From contig NZ_BAMZ01000003.1 of NCBI RefSeq assembly GCF_000964225.1, positions 1-64,000 of the forward strand: 64,000 nucleotides of DNA. The letters are read 5' to 3'. Both the position numbers and the translations under genes were made by a program. Source of the DNA: Acetobacter syzygii. Its GTDB lineage: Bacteria > Pseudomonadota > Alphaproteobacteria > Acetobacterales > Acetobacteraceae. Of this stretch, positions 1-8,447 are shown in pieces; the stretch's first letter is position 1; every line of letters begins with the position of its first letter. The notes under the pieces were generated by a model that was given only the letters and a program-made list of their open reading frames with translations, was not told the DNA's origin and made no database searches.

Positions 1-643
1 CAAACACTCACTCGTCAATCACTAATCACAAAAAAAATGAAATTTTTCTTTCAATGTCGATTTTGCCTCATTTTCCAAAAACAAAGCATGTAGTGTTGTG
101 CGGTTACGCTACCATCATAAAGTGACGTCGCTTTATGCCCTGATTTGTAACACGTCGCGTTGCTCGCCCGGCACCCCCGAAGAATCGCATACCAAACGCC
201 CGCCAGCCAAAATTCGGGGCGATTTGAGGCAAAACATCAACACGTTTTGTTACTTTAGATTTCCGGAAAACTTACCATGCAACGCCTAGCGCGTTGTACA
301 CTTTGATCATCAGGTATCATCCCTGATAACCAAGATGCGCGATATAAAAGGCTTTACAATCCACGATGTTAACTCAGGCCACTGGTTCTATATAGACGCT
401 ATCAGGCTCCCAAACCTGCGTGACAAATCGCGAACCCACATTGCCATCCATTGCACGATTAACGCTTGATTAAGCCGCAGGTTTCCTCCTGCAAGCTCGC
501 AATCTTCCTTATTTCAGCCTTAATTGCCCTTTGTATGAGAGCAGACGACACGATATTATTGCAGGGCTTTCGAACCCTCATAATCTGGCATCCTGCCATT
601 GCATGGAAACGCCTTTTCAGCCTGATTTTCTGCGGAATATATC
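1..643. other. Leader region without a recognisable gene
   Basis: No open frame here has convincing coding character: the short frames at 98-289 and 466-726 lack a recognisable domain and a ribosome-binding site. A small imperfect inverted repeat (ATCAGG...CCTGAT) lies near 309-327. The stretch probably holds the promoter and 5' leader of the sphingolipid genes that start downstream, but I could not place a -35/-10 pair with confidence. Confidence 0.5.
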
Positions 644-871
644 ATGCCACATTCAAGCATAGCCGGACCATCCAGCACCCCATACAAGCCCTGCGCAATC
701 ACACACGGCGATACATTGCCGAATGATGTTGAACAGTTCATCCAGTGCCATGATACTTTCATAAATCTGCAAAAAGACTATATACGCCTCACGTTCGACC
801 TTCTGGGGGACGGACTTATTGCGCCGGTTGGCGCCGCCGCACTTTCTGATTTTCTTCGAATGGCCAACTGA
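644..871 (+). CDS. Weak small ORF upstream of the acyl-AMP ligase
   Basis: A 75-codon frame whose TGA shares its last base with the ATG of the ligase gene (TGATG), the junction expected of translationally coupled genes. The C-terminal half looks like a soluble helical segment; no signal peptide, membrane segment or known domain is visible. There is no clear ribosome-binding site before its ATG, and the composition of the first 25 residues is unconvincing. It may be a genuine leader peptide or small protein of the sphingolipid operon, or chance. I do not recognise it and assign no function. Confidence 0.28.
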   Translation: MPHSSIAGPSSTPYKPCAITHGDTLPNDVEQFIQCHDTFINLQKDYIRLTFDLLGDGLIAPVGAAALSDFLRMAN

Positions 872-2637
872 TGAACATTATGAACCCAGCCTCTGCACCC
901 ACCACGGAAGCAACGCTTCAGCCGCTTCCCTCCGCGTCTGGACAGCCGCGCCGTTACGGTGATTTTGCGACTTTCCCTGATGCGCTGGATTATGCTGCGC
1001 AGGGAACGGCCGGGTTTAATATTTATTCTGGCAAAGGCGTTCTGCTTGAAGCCTTGCCTTACCGCACGCTACGGCTCCAAGCTATTGAGACCGCAAAGCG
1101 TCTGCTGGGCATGGGGTTGCAAACGGGTGATCGCGTGGCCATTGTGGCTGAAAGCGATGGAGATTTTGCCCGTATATTTTTTGGCTGCCAGTATGCCGGT
1201 CTTGTTGCCGCCCCCCTGCCGCTACCAGTCGCTTTTGGCGGCAAGGATGCTTACCTGAGCACCCTGCGCGGGATGATCACCAGTGCACAGGCCAGTGCTG
1301 TGGTTATTCCAGCGATTATAGAAGGCTGGACGGACGAAATTGTTGAGGGGCTTGGCCTTGTTTTTGCGGGCTCCCCCAGTGACCTGATGGCACGGCCCGT
1401 GCCCGATATGGAATTGGGGCAGGTTCACCCCGATGCCCTCTCTTACCTTCAGTTTTCATCTGGAAGCACGCGCTTTCCCATGGGTGTTTGTGTATCCCAG
1501 CGCTCTGGAATGGCCAATGTTGCAGCCATTGCCCATGATGGCTTGCAGGTCCGCGAAACTGGTGATCGCTGCGTGTCCTGGCTACCGCTGTACCATGACA
1601 TGGGGCTTGTCGGCTTCTTTTTGACACCGATGACCTGCCAGCTAACGGTCGACCTGCTGCCAACGCGTGAATTTGCCCGCCGCCCCCACGTCTGGCTTGA
1701 CCTGATCAGCCGAAACCGGGGCACCATCGCCTACAGCCCATCGTTTGGTTACGAACTTTGTGCCCGTCGCCCAGCCGCAGCCGAGCTTGACCTCTCCTGC
1801 TGGCGTGTTGCCGGAATTGGCGGCGATATGATCCGGGCACATATTCTTCAGGAATTTGCAGAGCGCTTTGCGCCTGCCGGATTTAAGGCCGAAGCTTTTG
1901 TTGCCAGCTACGGCATGGCGGAAGCAACTCTGGCCATAAGCTTTGTCCCGCTTGATACCGGCATAGAAACCGATACCATTGATCTTCCCCTCCTGGAAAA
2001 CAAAGGGATCGCTCGGGCTCCAGCAACACCTAACACGCCAAGCCGCACATTTGTTGTTTGCGGCCGCGTTCTGCCCGGACATGCCATGGAAGTGCGTGAC
2101 CCTGATGGGCATGTACTCAAGGACCGTGAAATCGGTACAATTTACGTTCGCGGCCCCAGCCTTATGTCCGGCTATTTCCGTATGCCAGAAGAAACCTCTC
2201 AGGTGCTTGATAAAGATAAGTGGCTGAATACAGGCGATCTGGGGTACATGCTGAATGGCCAGATTGTGGTTACAGGCCGCGCCAAGGATCTGATCATTAT
2301 TAATGGTCGCAATATCTGGCCGCAGGATCTGGAATGGTCGGCGGAAACCCATATTCCCACACTCCGCAGCCGCGATGTTGCCGTGTTTTCTCTTGAAAAA
2401 GACAGTCATGAGGAAATTGTGGCTCTGGTCCAGTGCCGCACGACCAACCCTGAAGCGCGTGAAGCCCTCCGCACCGAAACTGTCAACCTGTTCCGCAGGC
2501 TGCACGGGGTCGATGTATCGGTTGTTCTGGTTCCTCCGCACACGCTGCCGCAGACATCTTCGGGCAAGCTCACGCGTGCCAAAGCCCGTACCATGTACGT
2601 CAATGGGGCATTTGCCCAGCAACCCGAAGTTGCCTGA
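871..2637 (+). CDS. Fatty acyl-AMP ligase (sphingolipid pathway)
   Basis: A 588-residue adenylate-forming enzyme, probably activating a long-chain fatty acid with ATP and loading it on the carrier protein encoded next. Visible motifs: the P-loop-like FSSGSTRFPMGV near residues 194-205, with R after GST as in fatty acyl-AMP ligases rather than the usual G of acyl-CoA ligases; YGMAEAT at about 347; NTGDLGY at about 453; GRAKD at about 470; and the C-terminal SSGK with the presumed catalytic Lys566. The full ANL fold length is present. The ATG at 871 overlaps the preceding stop; an in-frame ATG at 880 is an alternative, and neither has a strong ribosome-binding site. In Caulobacter an acyl-CoA synthetase homologue next to spt is needed for ceramide synthesis; the same job is inferred here from position. 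It could accept other carboxylic acids. Confidence 0.88.
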   Translation: MNIMNPASAPTTEATLQPLPSASGQPRRYGDFATFPDALDYAAQGTAGFNIYSGKGVLLEALPYRTLRLQAIETAKRLLGMGLQTGDRVAIVAESDGDFARIFFGCQYAGLVAAPLPLPVAFGGKDAYLSTLRGMITSAQASAVVIPAIIEGWTDEIVEGLGLVFAGSPSDLMARPVPDMELGQVHPDALSYLQFSSGSTRFPMGVCVSQRSGMANVAAIAHDGLQVRETGDRCVSWLPLYHDMGLVGFFLTPMTCQLTVDLLPTREFARRPHVWLDLISRNRGTIAYSPSFGYELCARRPAAAELDLSCWRVAGIGGDMIRAHILQEFAERFAPAGFKAEAFVASYGMAEATLAISFVPLDTGIETDTIDLPLLENKGIARAPATPNTPSRTFVVCGRVLPGHAMEVRDPDGHVLKDREIGTIYVRGPSLMSGYFRMPEETSQVLDKDKWLNTGDLGYMLNGQIVVTGRAKDLIIINGRNIWPQDLEWSAETHIPTLRSRDVAVFSLEKDSHEEIVALVQCRTTNPEAREALRTETVNLFRRLHGVDVSVVLVPPHTLPQTSSGKLTRAKARTMYVNGAFAQQPEVA

Positions 2638-2764
2638 TTACCAATGACAACGCACTGCCTGTGAGGGAAAGGCTAGTCAAATCTGGTTTTTTCTCTCATA
2701 ACGCGGCCACGGCGGGCAGAAGCTCGGCTTGATATAAAATGCCATAAAGGATGAAGGACCCAAC

Positions 2765-3016
2765 ATGAGCGAAACCGTTGAAAGCGTTTCCGCGCTGATC
2801 ATCCAAAAGCTTCTTGCCAACCCTAAAGTTCCGCGCGACATCGACGGCAACTGCAAGATCATGGAAGATCTGGCTTTTGACTCTCTCGCGGTCATGAACT
2901 TTGTCATGGAAGTGGAAGACAGTCTGGACGTGTCGGTTCCGCTCGACAAACTGGCGGATATTCGCACGATCAATGACCTTGCTGCCTGCATTGTTGACCT
3001 GAAGAACAAAGGGTAA
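2765..3016 (+). CDS. Acyl carrier protein dedicated to sphingolipid synthesis
   Basis: An 83-residue acidic carrier protein. The phosphopantetheine attachment site is Ser40 in the motif FDSLAVM, followed by the acidic recognition helix (EVEDSLD). It lies between the fatty acyl-AMP ligase and serine palmitoyltransferase, so it most likely carries the activated fatty acyl chain to the latter. This matches the Caulobacter arrangement in which a specialised ACP (AcpR) sits beside spt. The start ATG follows an AAGGA element by about seven bases. It is not the fatty-acid-synthase ACP, which normally lies beside fabG/fabF. The 127-base gap before it holds no obvious terminator, so co-transcription with the ligase is likely. 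Confidence 0.92.
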   Translation: MSETVESVSALIIQKLLANPKVPRDIDGNCKIMEDLAFDSLAVMNFVMEVEDSLDVSVPLDKLADIRTINDLAACIVDLKNKG

Positions 3017-3022
3017 GCGTGG

Positions 3023-4237
3023 ATGACTTCACTGTTTTCCAAATTTGAGGGCCTTGCGGGCGCTCTTGGCTCCATTGTTACGGCTGGTGGACGCAACCCT
3101 TTTGCCGTTGTCATTGAAAAGCCTCTGTCCTCCACTGTTGGCATTATCGAAGGGCGGGAAACCCTGCTGTTCGGGACCAACAACTATCTGGGCCTTAGCC
3201 AGTCAAAACGGGCGATTGAAGCCGCGCAGGCAGCGGCAGCAACCTATGGCGTTGGCACAACAGGCTCCCGCATTGCCAATGGAACGCAGTCTCTCCACCG
3301 CCGTCTGGAACGCCAGATTGCCGATTTTTTCAAACGGCGTGATGCCATGGTGTTCTCCACCGGATATCAGGCCAATCTGGGAATGATTTCGGCCCTGGCC
3401 GGAAAAGACGATTATCTGTTTTTGGACGCTGATAGCCATGCCAGCATTTATGATGGCAGCCGCCTTGGCAACGCACAGATCATTCGCTTCCGGCATAACA
3501 GCCCGGATGATCTTTACAAACGCCTGAAACGTCTGGATGCCCCCAACAGCGCCAAACTGATTGTTGTAGAAGGCATTTATTCCATGACGGGTAACGTAGC
3601 CCCCATGGCCGAATTTGCGGCGATCAAGCGGGAAACCGGCGCTTACCTGATGGTTGATGAAGCCCACTCTTTTGGCGTACTGGGCGAAAACGGACGAGGA
3701 GCAGCCGAGGCCGAAGGTGCCGAGGCCGATGTGGACTTTATTGTTGGCACTTTTTCCAAAAGTCTTGGTACGGTTGGTGGATACTGCGTATCTGACCATC
3801 CGGAACTGGAACTGGTGCGCCTGAACTGCCGACCTTACATGTTTACGGCATCGCTTCCGCCAGAAGTCATTGCGGCAACTGGTGCAGCTCTTGAAGACAT
3901 GGTCGCGCATCCTGAACTGCGCCAGCAGCTTATGGCCAATGCCGCCCAGTTGCATAAAGGCTTTATGGATCTCGGGCTTAATGCCAGCACACGGGTCAGC
4001 CCCGTTATTGCGGTCACGCTGGAAACCGTGGAGCAAGCCATTCCCATGTGGAACAGGCTTTTGGAACTTGGGGTTTATGTTAACCTCAGCCTGCCGCCAG
4101 CAACCCCGGACTCCCGCCCCTTGCTGCGCTGCTCGGTTATGGCAACACATACGCCTGCACAGATTGAGCAGACTTTGGCTATTTTCCATCAAGCTGCTGT
4201 GGATTGTGGTATTCCCATGCAGGCTAACGCGGCCTGA
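3023..4237 (+). CDS. spt: Serine palmitoyltransferase
   Basis: A 404-residue PLP enzyme of the alpha-oxoamine synthase family that condenses L-serine with a palmitoyl thioester to 3-ketosphinganine, the first committed step of sphingolipid synthesis. The PLP lysine is Lys246 in GTFSKSLGTVGG, and the cofactor-binding DEAH motif gives Asp212 and His215; the 34-residue Asp-Lys spacing equals that of the Sphingomonas enzyme. Length and lack of an N-terminal membrane anchor fit the soluble bacterial homodimer. It starts 6 bases after the ACP stop with an AAGGG element upstream. Other family members (KBL, BioF, HemA) are alternatives, but the adjacent ACP and acyl ligase favour SPT. The gene converges on its leftward neighbour with only 6 bases between stop codons. 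Confidence 0.93.
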   Translation: MTSLFSKFEGLAGALGSIVTAGGRNPFAVVIEKPLSSTVGIIEGRETLLFGTNNYLGLSQSKRAIEAAQAAAATYGVGTTGSRIANGTQSLHRRLERQIADFFKRRDAMVFSTGYQANLGMISALAGKDDYLFLDADSHASIYDGSRLGNAQIIRFRHNSPDDLYKRLKRLDAPNSAKLIVVEGIYSMTGNVAPMAEFAAIKRETGAYLMVDEAHSFGVLGENGRGAAEAEGAEADVDFIVGTFSKSLGTVGGYCVSDHPELELVRLNCRPYMFTASLPPEVIAATGAALEDMVAHPELRQQLMANAAQLHKGFMDLGLNASTRVSPVIAVTLETVEQAIPMWNRLLELGVYVNLSLPPATPDSRPLLRCSVMATHTPAQIEQTLAIFHQAAVDCGIPMQANAA

Positions 4238-4243
4238 ATCGCT

Positions 4244-5224
4244 TTAGCGTTGCCTAAACGCTCCGCCCCGCCAGAGCTTCCACAGCACTGGGGGGGCGGC
4301 CAGTAACGGATGTTTTTCCGCAAACGGGCTTAATACAATCTCCATTCCACTATGCCGACGGACTTTCCATGCTGCATAGCGGGCACTGCCCTTAAATGTA
4401 TAAACAGCCTTGATCAGCCGTAAAATGTTAAGCGGACGCCCAAGTCCTGCTCGCAGCCGCCATTGGCGCTGTGCTTTTTCTTTTTGCTGGACTGATAGTA
4501 TGGGCGCTACGCTGGTTGCATCCTGTTCAAAATTGATGCCTGCAATGTGCCAGCAAGGCAGGAGCATATGCCTGTAGCGATCTAAATTGGCCTCCACCAG
4601 GCTATTGCTCCGCTGACCATTTTCAACACGCAATTCCGCTTTATACGTACTGGCATAAAGCGCGTTCCAAAACGCGATCGGACTGGCTTTGTCCGGTCCA
4701 AGCAGAGCTGCCCATTTTGCTGCCGTTACATTGGCCCGAACAATACACTGCGTTATAACCTGTTCCGCCTGAGCATTGTTTTGCCAGACCAGCCTTACCG
4801 GTTGGGAAAAACGTGCCCACACCGTGGTATTCACAGCAGAAAATCCAGTTAACGCATGTAGCTGCGTTAACGAGAGAACTGCCACTTTGGCGCGCATGGT
4901 CCGACCAGCGACCTTAAGTTCCTGATATTCCACATTAGGTGGCATTACTGCATTGGCTATGCAGGCCAGTCTGGAACGCGGCCAGTCTGCCTGCCTGCGT
5001 ACAATAATATAAAAGTCGAGCAGCGTGTCCTCATCAATCCCGCTCCGCAGGCCAGAACCGTAAAACAGCACGCCCATTGGCCTTACGGCCCCCAGCATCT
5101 GTTTTACAAAAAGCGTTACCTCTGGTGCCACTGGCATTGCCAGTTCCTGTGCCAGATTGTGCCTGACCTGACTAAGCGCCATCTTCCGGGTAGCGGGATC
5201 GGTTATAACCATTCTGCCTGCCAT
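4244..5224 (-). CDS. Nucleotidyltransferase-like protein of the sphingolipid locus
   Basis: A 326-residue soluble protein. Residues 50-75 (GVLFYGSGLRSG...DFYIIV) resemble the GS...D-x-D signature of the polymerase-beta-type nucleotidyltransferase fold, with GSG at 56-58 and Asp70; the third position, normally a second acidic residue, is Tyr. The rest is helical and basic. Its ATG shares a base with the stop of the lipid kinase gene (TAATG), so the two are almost certainly co-translated. Position suggests a step after ceramide phosphorylation, possibly head-group addition; Caulobacter has co-located cpg genes of poorly known chemistry for ceramide phosphoglycerate, and this may be a counterpart. 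That link is from memory and unverified. A catalytically dead scaffold is also possible. Confidence 0.6.
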   Translation of the reverse strand: MAGRMVITDPATRKMALSQVRHNLAQELAMPVAPEVTLFVKQMLGAVRPMGVLFYGSGLRSGIDEDTLLDFYIIVRRQADWPRSRLACIANAVMPPNVEYQELKVAGRTMRAKVAVLSLTQLHALTGFSAVNTTVWARFSQPVRLVWQNNAQAEQVITQCIVRANVTAAKWAALLGPDKASPIAFWNALYASTYKAELRVENGQRSNSLVEANLDRYRHMLLPCWHIAGINFEQDATSVAPILSVQQKEKAQRQWRLRAGLGRPLNILRLIKAVYTFKGSARYAAWKVRRHSGMEIVLSPFAEKHPLLAAPPVLWKLWRGGAFRQR

Positions 5225-6204
5225 TACGCGTAAAGGAAGGACACAACAGGACCTGCCAGAATGGTAAAATCCTCTTCCTCCCCGGGTTCCAGAATCTCAC
5301 CATCCAAAACAAAGCTGTCTGTTGTCTGTATCTTAAGTATCTGCACGGAACCACTCTGGTAAGCGGGCGTCCTACGCAGCCATTCTGGCGCACGACCGCG
5401 CAGCAGGGTCCACACAGCTCGCATAAGGGAGGGCGGATATGCGGCCACGTCCAGATAGTGCATACCACGCACAGTGGCTCCGCCAGCCCGCCAGAAGGGC
5501 CAAACACCATAGGGAAGAGTGTTCAGGGCCGTACAAAGTACCATAAAATGGTTCCGCACCCTGCTAACCTGCCCATCGTACGTCAATCGGGCAAATGCTC
5601 CAGCCAGCCAGCCAGCACGCTGGCGGGGACGCAAAAGCTGCATAACCGTCATAGCCAAAGTGGCCACAACAGCCATATCATGCGCGTAACGGTTGAGCAC
5701 TGCTGGTTGGTGCGCAATGCTGATACCGCGACCAAAAGCTCCCATTCCCCCAAAAAAACCCAGCACCGCGGCCCCTTCATGGCCATTACGCTGCACAATA
5801 AGGGGGCACCGTTGCTTGAGTTTGAGCATGGCCTGACCTGAGCAAAGCTCAGCCTGCAAAAAGCGCAGCGCTTCCGCGCCTCTTTTTCCATACCCGACAT
5901 CCGCCGCAATCAGGTTGGTATTGCCGGATGGGAAAACCGCAACCGGGGGCCATTCCTCAACAGGCCACGTAGATGCGTACAAAGCGCTCAACACCTTGCC
6001 TACCGTGCCATCCCCGCCATCTACAACAATACAGGCTGGTTTGCGCGCACGCAGGTCTTCCACAACACTTTGCAAGGCATCGTGTGTATCAGGCGCGTAA
6101 AAAAGGATATTCGGCAGTGCCTGAATGGCTTTGAGGTAATCCGGTCCATTCTTCAGATTTTTCCGACTGAATGGATTATAAATAAGGGCAAGATGGTCGG
6201 ACAC
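5224..6204 (-). CDS. Lipid kinase, probable ceramide kinase
   Basis: A 326-residue member of the diacylglycerol/sphingosine kinase family. The nucleotide-binding GGDGT motif is at residues 63-67 (VVDGGDGTVGK), preceded by a short N-terminal strand with an NP motif (YNPFSRKN), and the C-terminal half has the LDGE motif typical of the family (near residue 301). It phosphorylates a lipid hydroxyl with ATP. In a locus with serine palmitoyltransferase the likely substrate is ceramide or a sphingoid base, as for the Caulobacter ceramide kinase CpgB. It is the first gene of a two-gene leftward unit and is transcribed divergently from the metallophosphoesterase at 6336. Diacylglycerol kinase activity cannot be excluded from sequence. 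Confidence 0.83.
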   Translation of the reverse strand: MSDHLALIYNPFSRKNLKNGPDYLKAIQALPNILFYAPDTHDALQSVVEDLRARKPACIVVDGGDGTVGKVLSALYASTWPVEEWPPVAVFPSGNTNLIAADVGYGKRGAEALRFLQAELCSGQAMLKLKQRCPLIVQRNGHEGAAVLGFFGGMGAFGRGISIAHQPAVLNRYAHDMAVVATLAMTVMQLLRPRQRAGWLAGAFARLTYDGQVSRVRNHFMVLCTALNTLPYGVWPFWRAGGATVRGMHYLDVAAYPPSLMRAVWTLLRGRAPEWLRRTPAYQSGSVQILKIQTTDSFVLDGEILEPGEEEDFTILAGPVVSFLYA

Positions 6205-6335
6205 TCAGGTACTCTACATTGCACATGTGAAAGGTCGGTGCTTTTGCCCCGGCTCGGCTCAGTGGTATAAAGAGCCAGAGCGCGCTTGTCACATACTGTA
6301 CGCTGGCAGCGCCCCGGACTGGAGACGTAATTTTT

Positions 6336-7244
6336 TTGGCCAGCGTTCTTATTGCCCATCTTTCGGACCCGCATCTGCCCCTGACCGGCCTGCCATCATG
6401 GCGGGAATGGCGGATAAAGCGTGTTTTAAGCCTGTTAAGCTGGCACACAAAGCGCAAACACGTGCATGTCCCTCCAGCACTTGAACAGGTTATGCAGGAC
6501 ATTCACCAGAACAGTCCCGATCTGGTAGCCTTAACCGGAGATATGACTAATCTGGGCCTGGCAGACGAGTTCCGTGCGGCACAGCAGTGGTTAAAAGAAC
6601 AAAATCTGCCCCCTACCCTGCTTGTACCCGGCAACCATGAAGCCATGGTGCGTGAAAACAGTTCAGAAAAACGCGCTCTATGGACTGACTGGCTTCACCC
6701 GCAAAACAATGAAAAAGCGCCATCGGTGCTGATCCGTGAACATGTAGCGCTTGTGGGGCTGAATACGGCCGTCCCCACTTTTCCTTTTCTGGCCACGGGT
6801 CGGGCGGGGCAGGACCAGCTTGATCTGCTGGCCTCAACACTAAAAAACCTTGGCCTGTCTGGTTTATGCCGCATTGTGCTGCTACACCACCCCCCGGTCG
6901 CCAAACTGGTGGGCAAACGTAAAGGACTGGTGGACCTGAACATTCTTCAGGATATTCTGCGACAGGAAGGGGCGGAAATGGTGTTGCATGGCCACTCCCA
7001 CCGCGCAACTGCCTGCACCATTCCGGGCACACGCATCCCTGTTATTGGCACAACCTCAGCCTCCCATATTGCTGGCAGCCCAGACAAAGCTGCCGGGTGG
7101 AACCGGATTACTGTCACGCCTCACCCCAGAACATGGGAGATAAGTGTTCAGCGCAGGGCACTCGGCACAGACGGCGCCATCCATGATAATCAGGCGACCA
7201 AAGTTTACACACTGCATCGCCATTTAACCAAAACAGCAGTATGA
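6336..7244 (+). CDS. Calcineurin-like metallophosphoesterase
   Basis: A 302-residue metallophosphoesterase with every core motif: D11-x-H13 (SDPHL), TGDMTN, GNHE, LLHHPP and HGHSH, giving a two-metal site. No signal peptide or membrane segment is visible, so it acts in the cytoplasm or at the inner face of the membrane. The start is a TTG at 6336 preceded by GGAG about 11 bases upstream; no in-frame ATG precedes the first motif. It is the first gene of a rightward unit ending at 11160 and overlaps the next gene by ATGA, so it belongs to the sphingolipid locus. It could remove a phosphate from a sphingolipid intermediate or cleave a nucleotide-activated head group; the substrate is unknown. 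Confidence 0.8.
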   Translation: MASVLIAHLSDPHLPLTGLPSWREWRIKRVLSLLSWHTKRKHVHVPPALEQVMQDIHQNSPDLVALTGDMTNLGLADEFRAAQQWLKEQNLPPTLLVPGNHEAMVRENSSEKRALWTDWLHPQNNEKAPSVLIREHVALVGLNTAVPTFPFLATGRAGQDQLDLLASTLKNLGLSGLCRIVLLHHPPVAKLVGKRKGLVDLNILQDILRQEGAEMVLHGHSHRATACTIPGTRIPVIGTTSASHIAGSPDKAAGWNRITVTPHPRTWEISVQRRALGTDGAIHDNQATKVYTLHRHLTKTAV

Positions 7245-8437
7245 CACCTTCTATGCCGAACGTGTCCGCTCTACGCCGCATGATCCAGCGGTTCATGCCC
7301 ACAACGCTAGACCGTTACCTGATCAACCAGGTTATCCCGCCATTTTCCATAGCGCTTGCCGTGGTCATGACGGCGTTGCTGCTTGAGCGTCTTCTGGTTC
7401 TTTTTAATCTGCTGGCAGCGGGCAACAACAATCTGGGCACTTTTGTTGAACTGCTAACGGCGCTTCTGCCCCATTATCTTGGGCTTGCCATACCTGCTGC
7501 TCTTTGCGTATCGGTTTTTGCCGTTATGCGCCGTATGAGCCAGAATGAGGAAATAGACGCTGCCAACAGCAGTGGCCTCTCTCTGCTACGGATAACGCGG
7601 CCCTATATCCACCTCGGCATTGGGCTGGGTATTCTGTCCTTTCTGCTGTACGGCTTTATTCAACCCCATGCGCGCTATGACTTCCGTGCGGCTTTTTACA
7701 TTGCCAGCCATACCGGATGGTCACCCCGCCTGCAGCCACAGATGTTTGCCCGCCCCTCCTCGGATCTCACACTGGTTGCAGAAAATGTGACCCAAAGTGG
7801 TTCAGAACTGACCAATGTGTTTATCCACGACACATCCGACCATCAGGAACGCAACATTACCGCGCGCAAGGGCCATATCCGCATTGCGCCAGATGGAAGC
7901 GCTGTGCAGCTGGATCTGGAAGACGGCATTATTGTCTCTGACTCAAAAGACAAACCGCCCAGCCTGACCATGTTCGAACATTCCACACGCTACCTGACCC
8001 ACGCTGCCCACCGCTCCCCTTTCCGGCAGAGAGGCGAGGATGAGCGGGAACTGACATCACCAGAACTGATCCGTAATCTCATCCGGCAGGACCGCAGCAT
8101 CTCCCAGCCACATATGTGGTCGGAACTACACTTCCGCCTTGCCCGCAGCCTGACCATTCCCTTTATTCCACTGCTGGCAACGGCTCTGGCCATGTCGCGC
8201 AAACGCCAGCGCAACAATGCCGGTCTGCCCATTGCCTTTATTCTCATGGTCAGTTTCGACCATATTCTGCAGTTCGGGCACAGTATGGTCGCCACCAAAA
8301 AAATGTCGGTCCTGATCATATGGGCACCAGCCCTTGTTTTTATCATCCTCTGCGTGGCGCTGCTTCTCTACCGCTCAGGCACGTTAACGCTCTGGCGTGC
8401 CCGCAGGGCACAGGCAAGCCTCCCCCGCTCGGCATGA
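7241..8437 (+). CDS. LptF/LptG-family permease (first of a pair)
   Basis: A 398-residue inner-membrane protein of the YjgP/YjgQ family. Membrane segments appear at about residues 32-60, 70-95 and 120-138, then a soluble periplasmic jellyroll-like region (about 140-300), then three more near 303-320, 327-345 and 353-380: the LptF/LptG topology. In the Lpt system such pairs couple the ATPase LptB2 to lipopolysaccharide extraction. Here the pair lies inside a sphingolipid locus and is not followed by lptD, surA or another outer-membrane Lpt gene, so a role in moving sphingolipid out of the inner membrane is inferred. The ATG overlaps the previous stop (ATGA). It may instead be the cell's normal lipopolysaccharide exporter. 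Confidence 0.85.
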   Translation: MTPSMPNVSALRRMIQRFMPTTLDRYLINQVIPPFSIALAVVMTALLLERLLVLFNLLAAGNNNLGTFVELLTALLPHYLGLAIPAALCVSVFAVMRRMSQNEEIDAANSSGLSLLRITRPYIHLGIGLGILSFLLYGFIQPHARYDFRAAFYIASHTGWSPRLQPQMFARPSSDLTLVAENVTQSGSELTNVFIHDTSDHQERNITARKGHIRIAPDGSAVQLDLEDGIIVSDSKDKPPSLTMFEHSTRYLTHAAHRSPFRQRGEDERELTSPELIRNLIRQDRSISQPHMWSELHFRLARSLTIPFIPLLATALAMSRKRQRNNAGLPIAFILMVSFDHILQFGHSMVATKKMSVLIIWAPALVFIILCVALLLYRSGTLTLWRARRAQASLPRSA

Positions 8438-8447
8438 AGAAAACCCT

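Noticed and set aside
1-870. Possible RNA gene or riboswitch before the sphingolipid locus
   Set aside because: Only small imperfect hairpins; no tRNA, known riboswitch core or terminator was recognised.
3023-4237. Alternative identity as 5-aminolevulinate synthase or BioF
   Set aside because: The neighbouring ACP and acyl-AMP ligase, and the spacing of DEAH and PLP lysine, favour serine palmitoyltransferase; no haem or biotin genes lie beside it.
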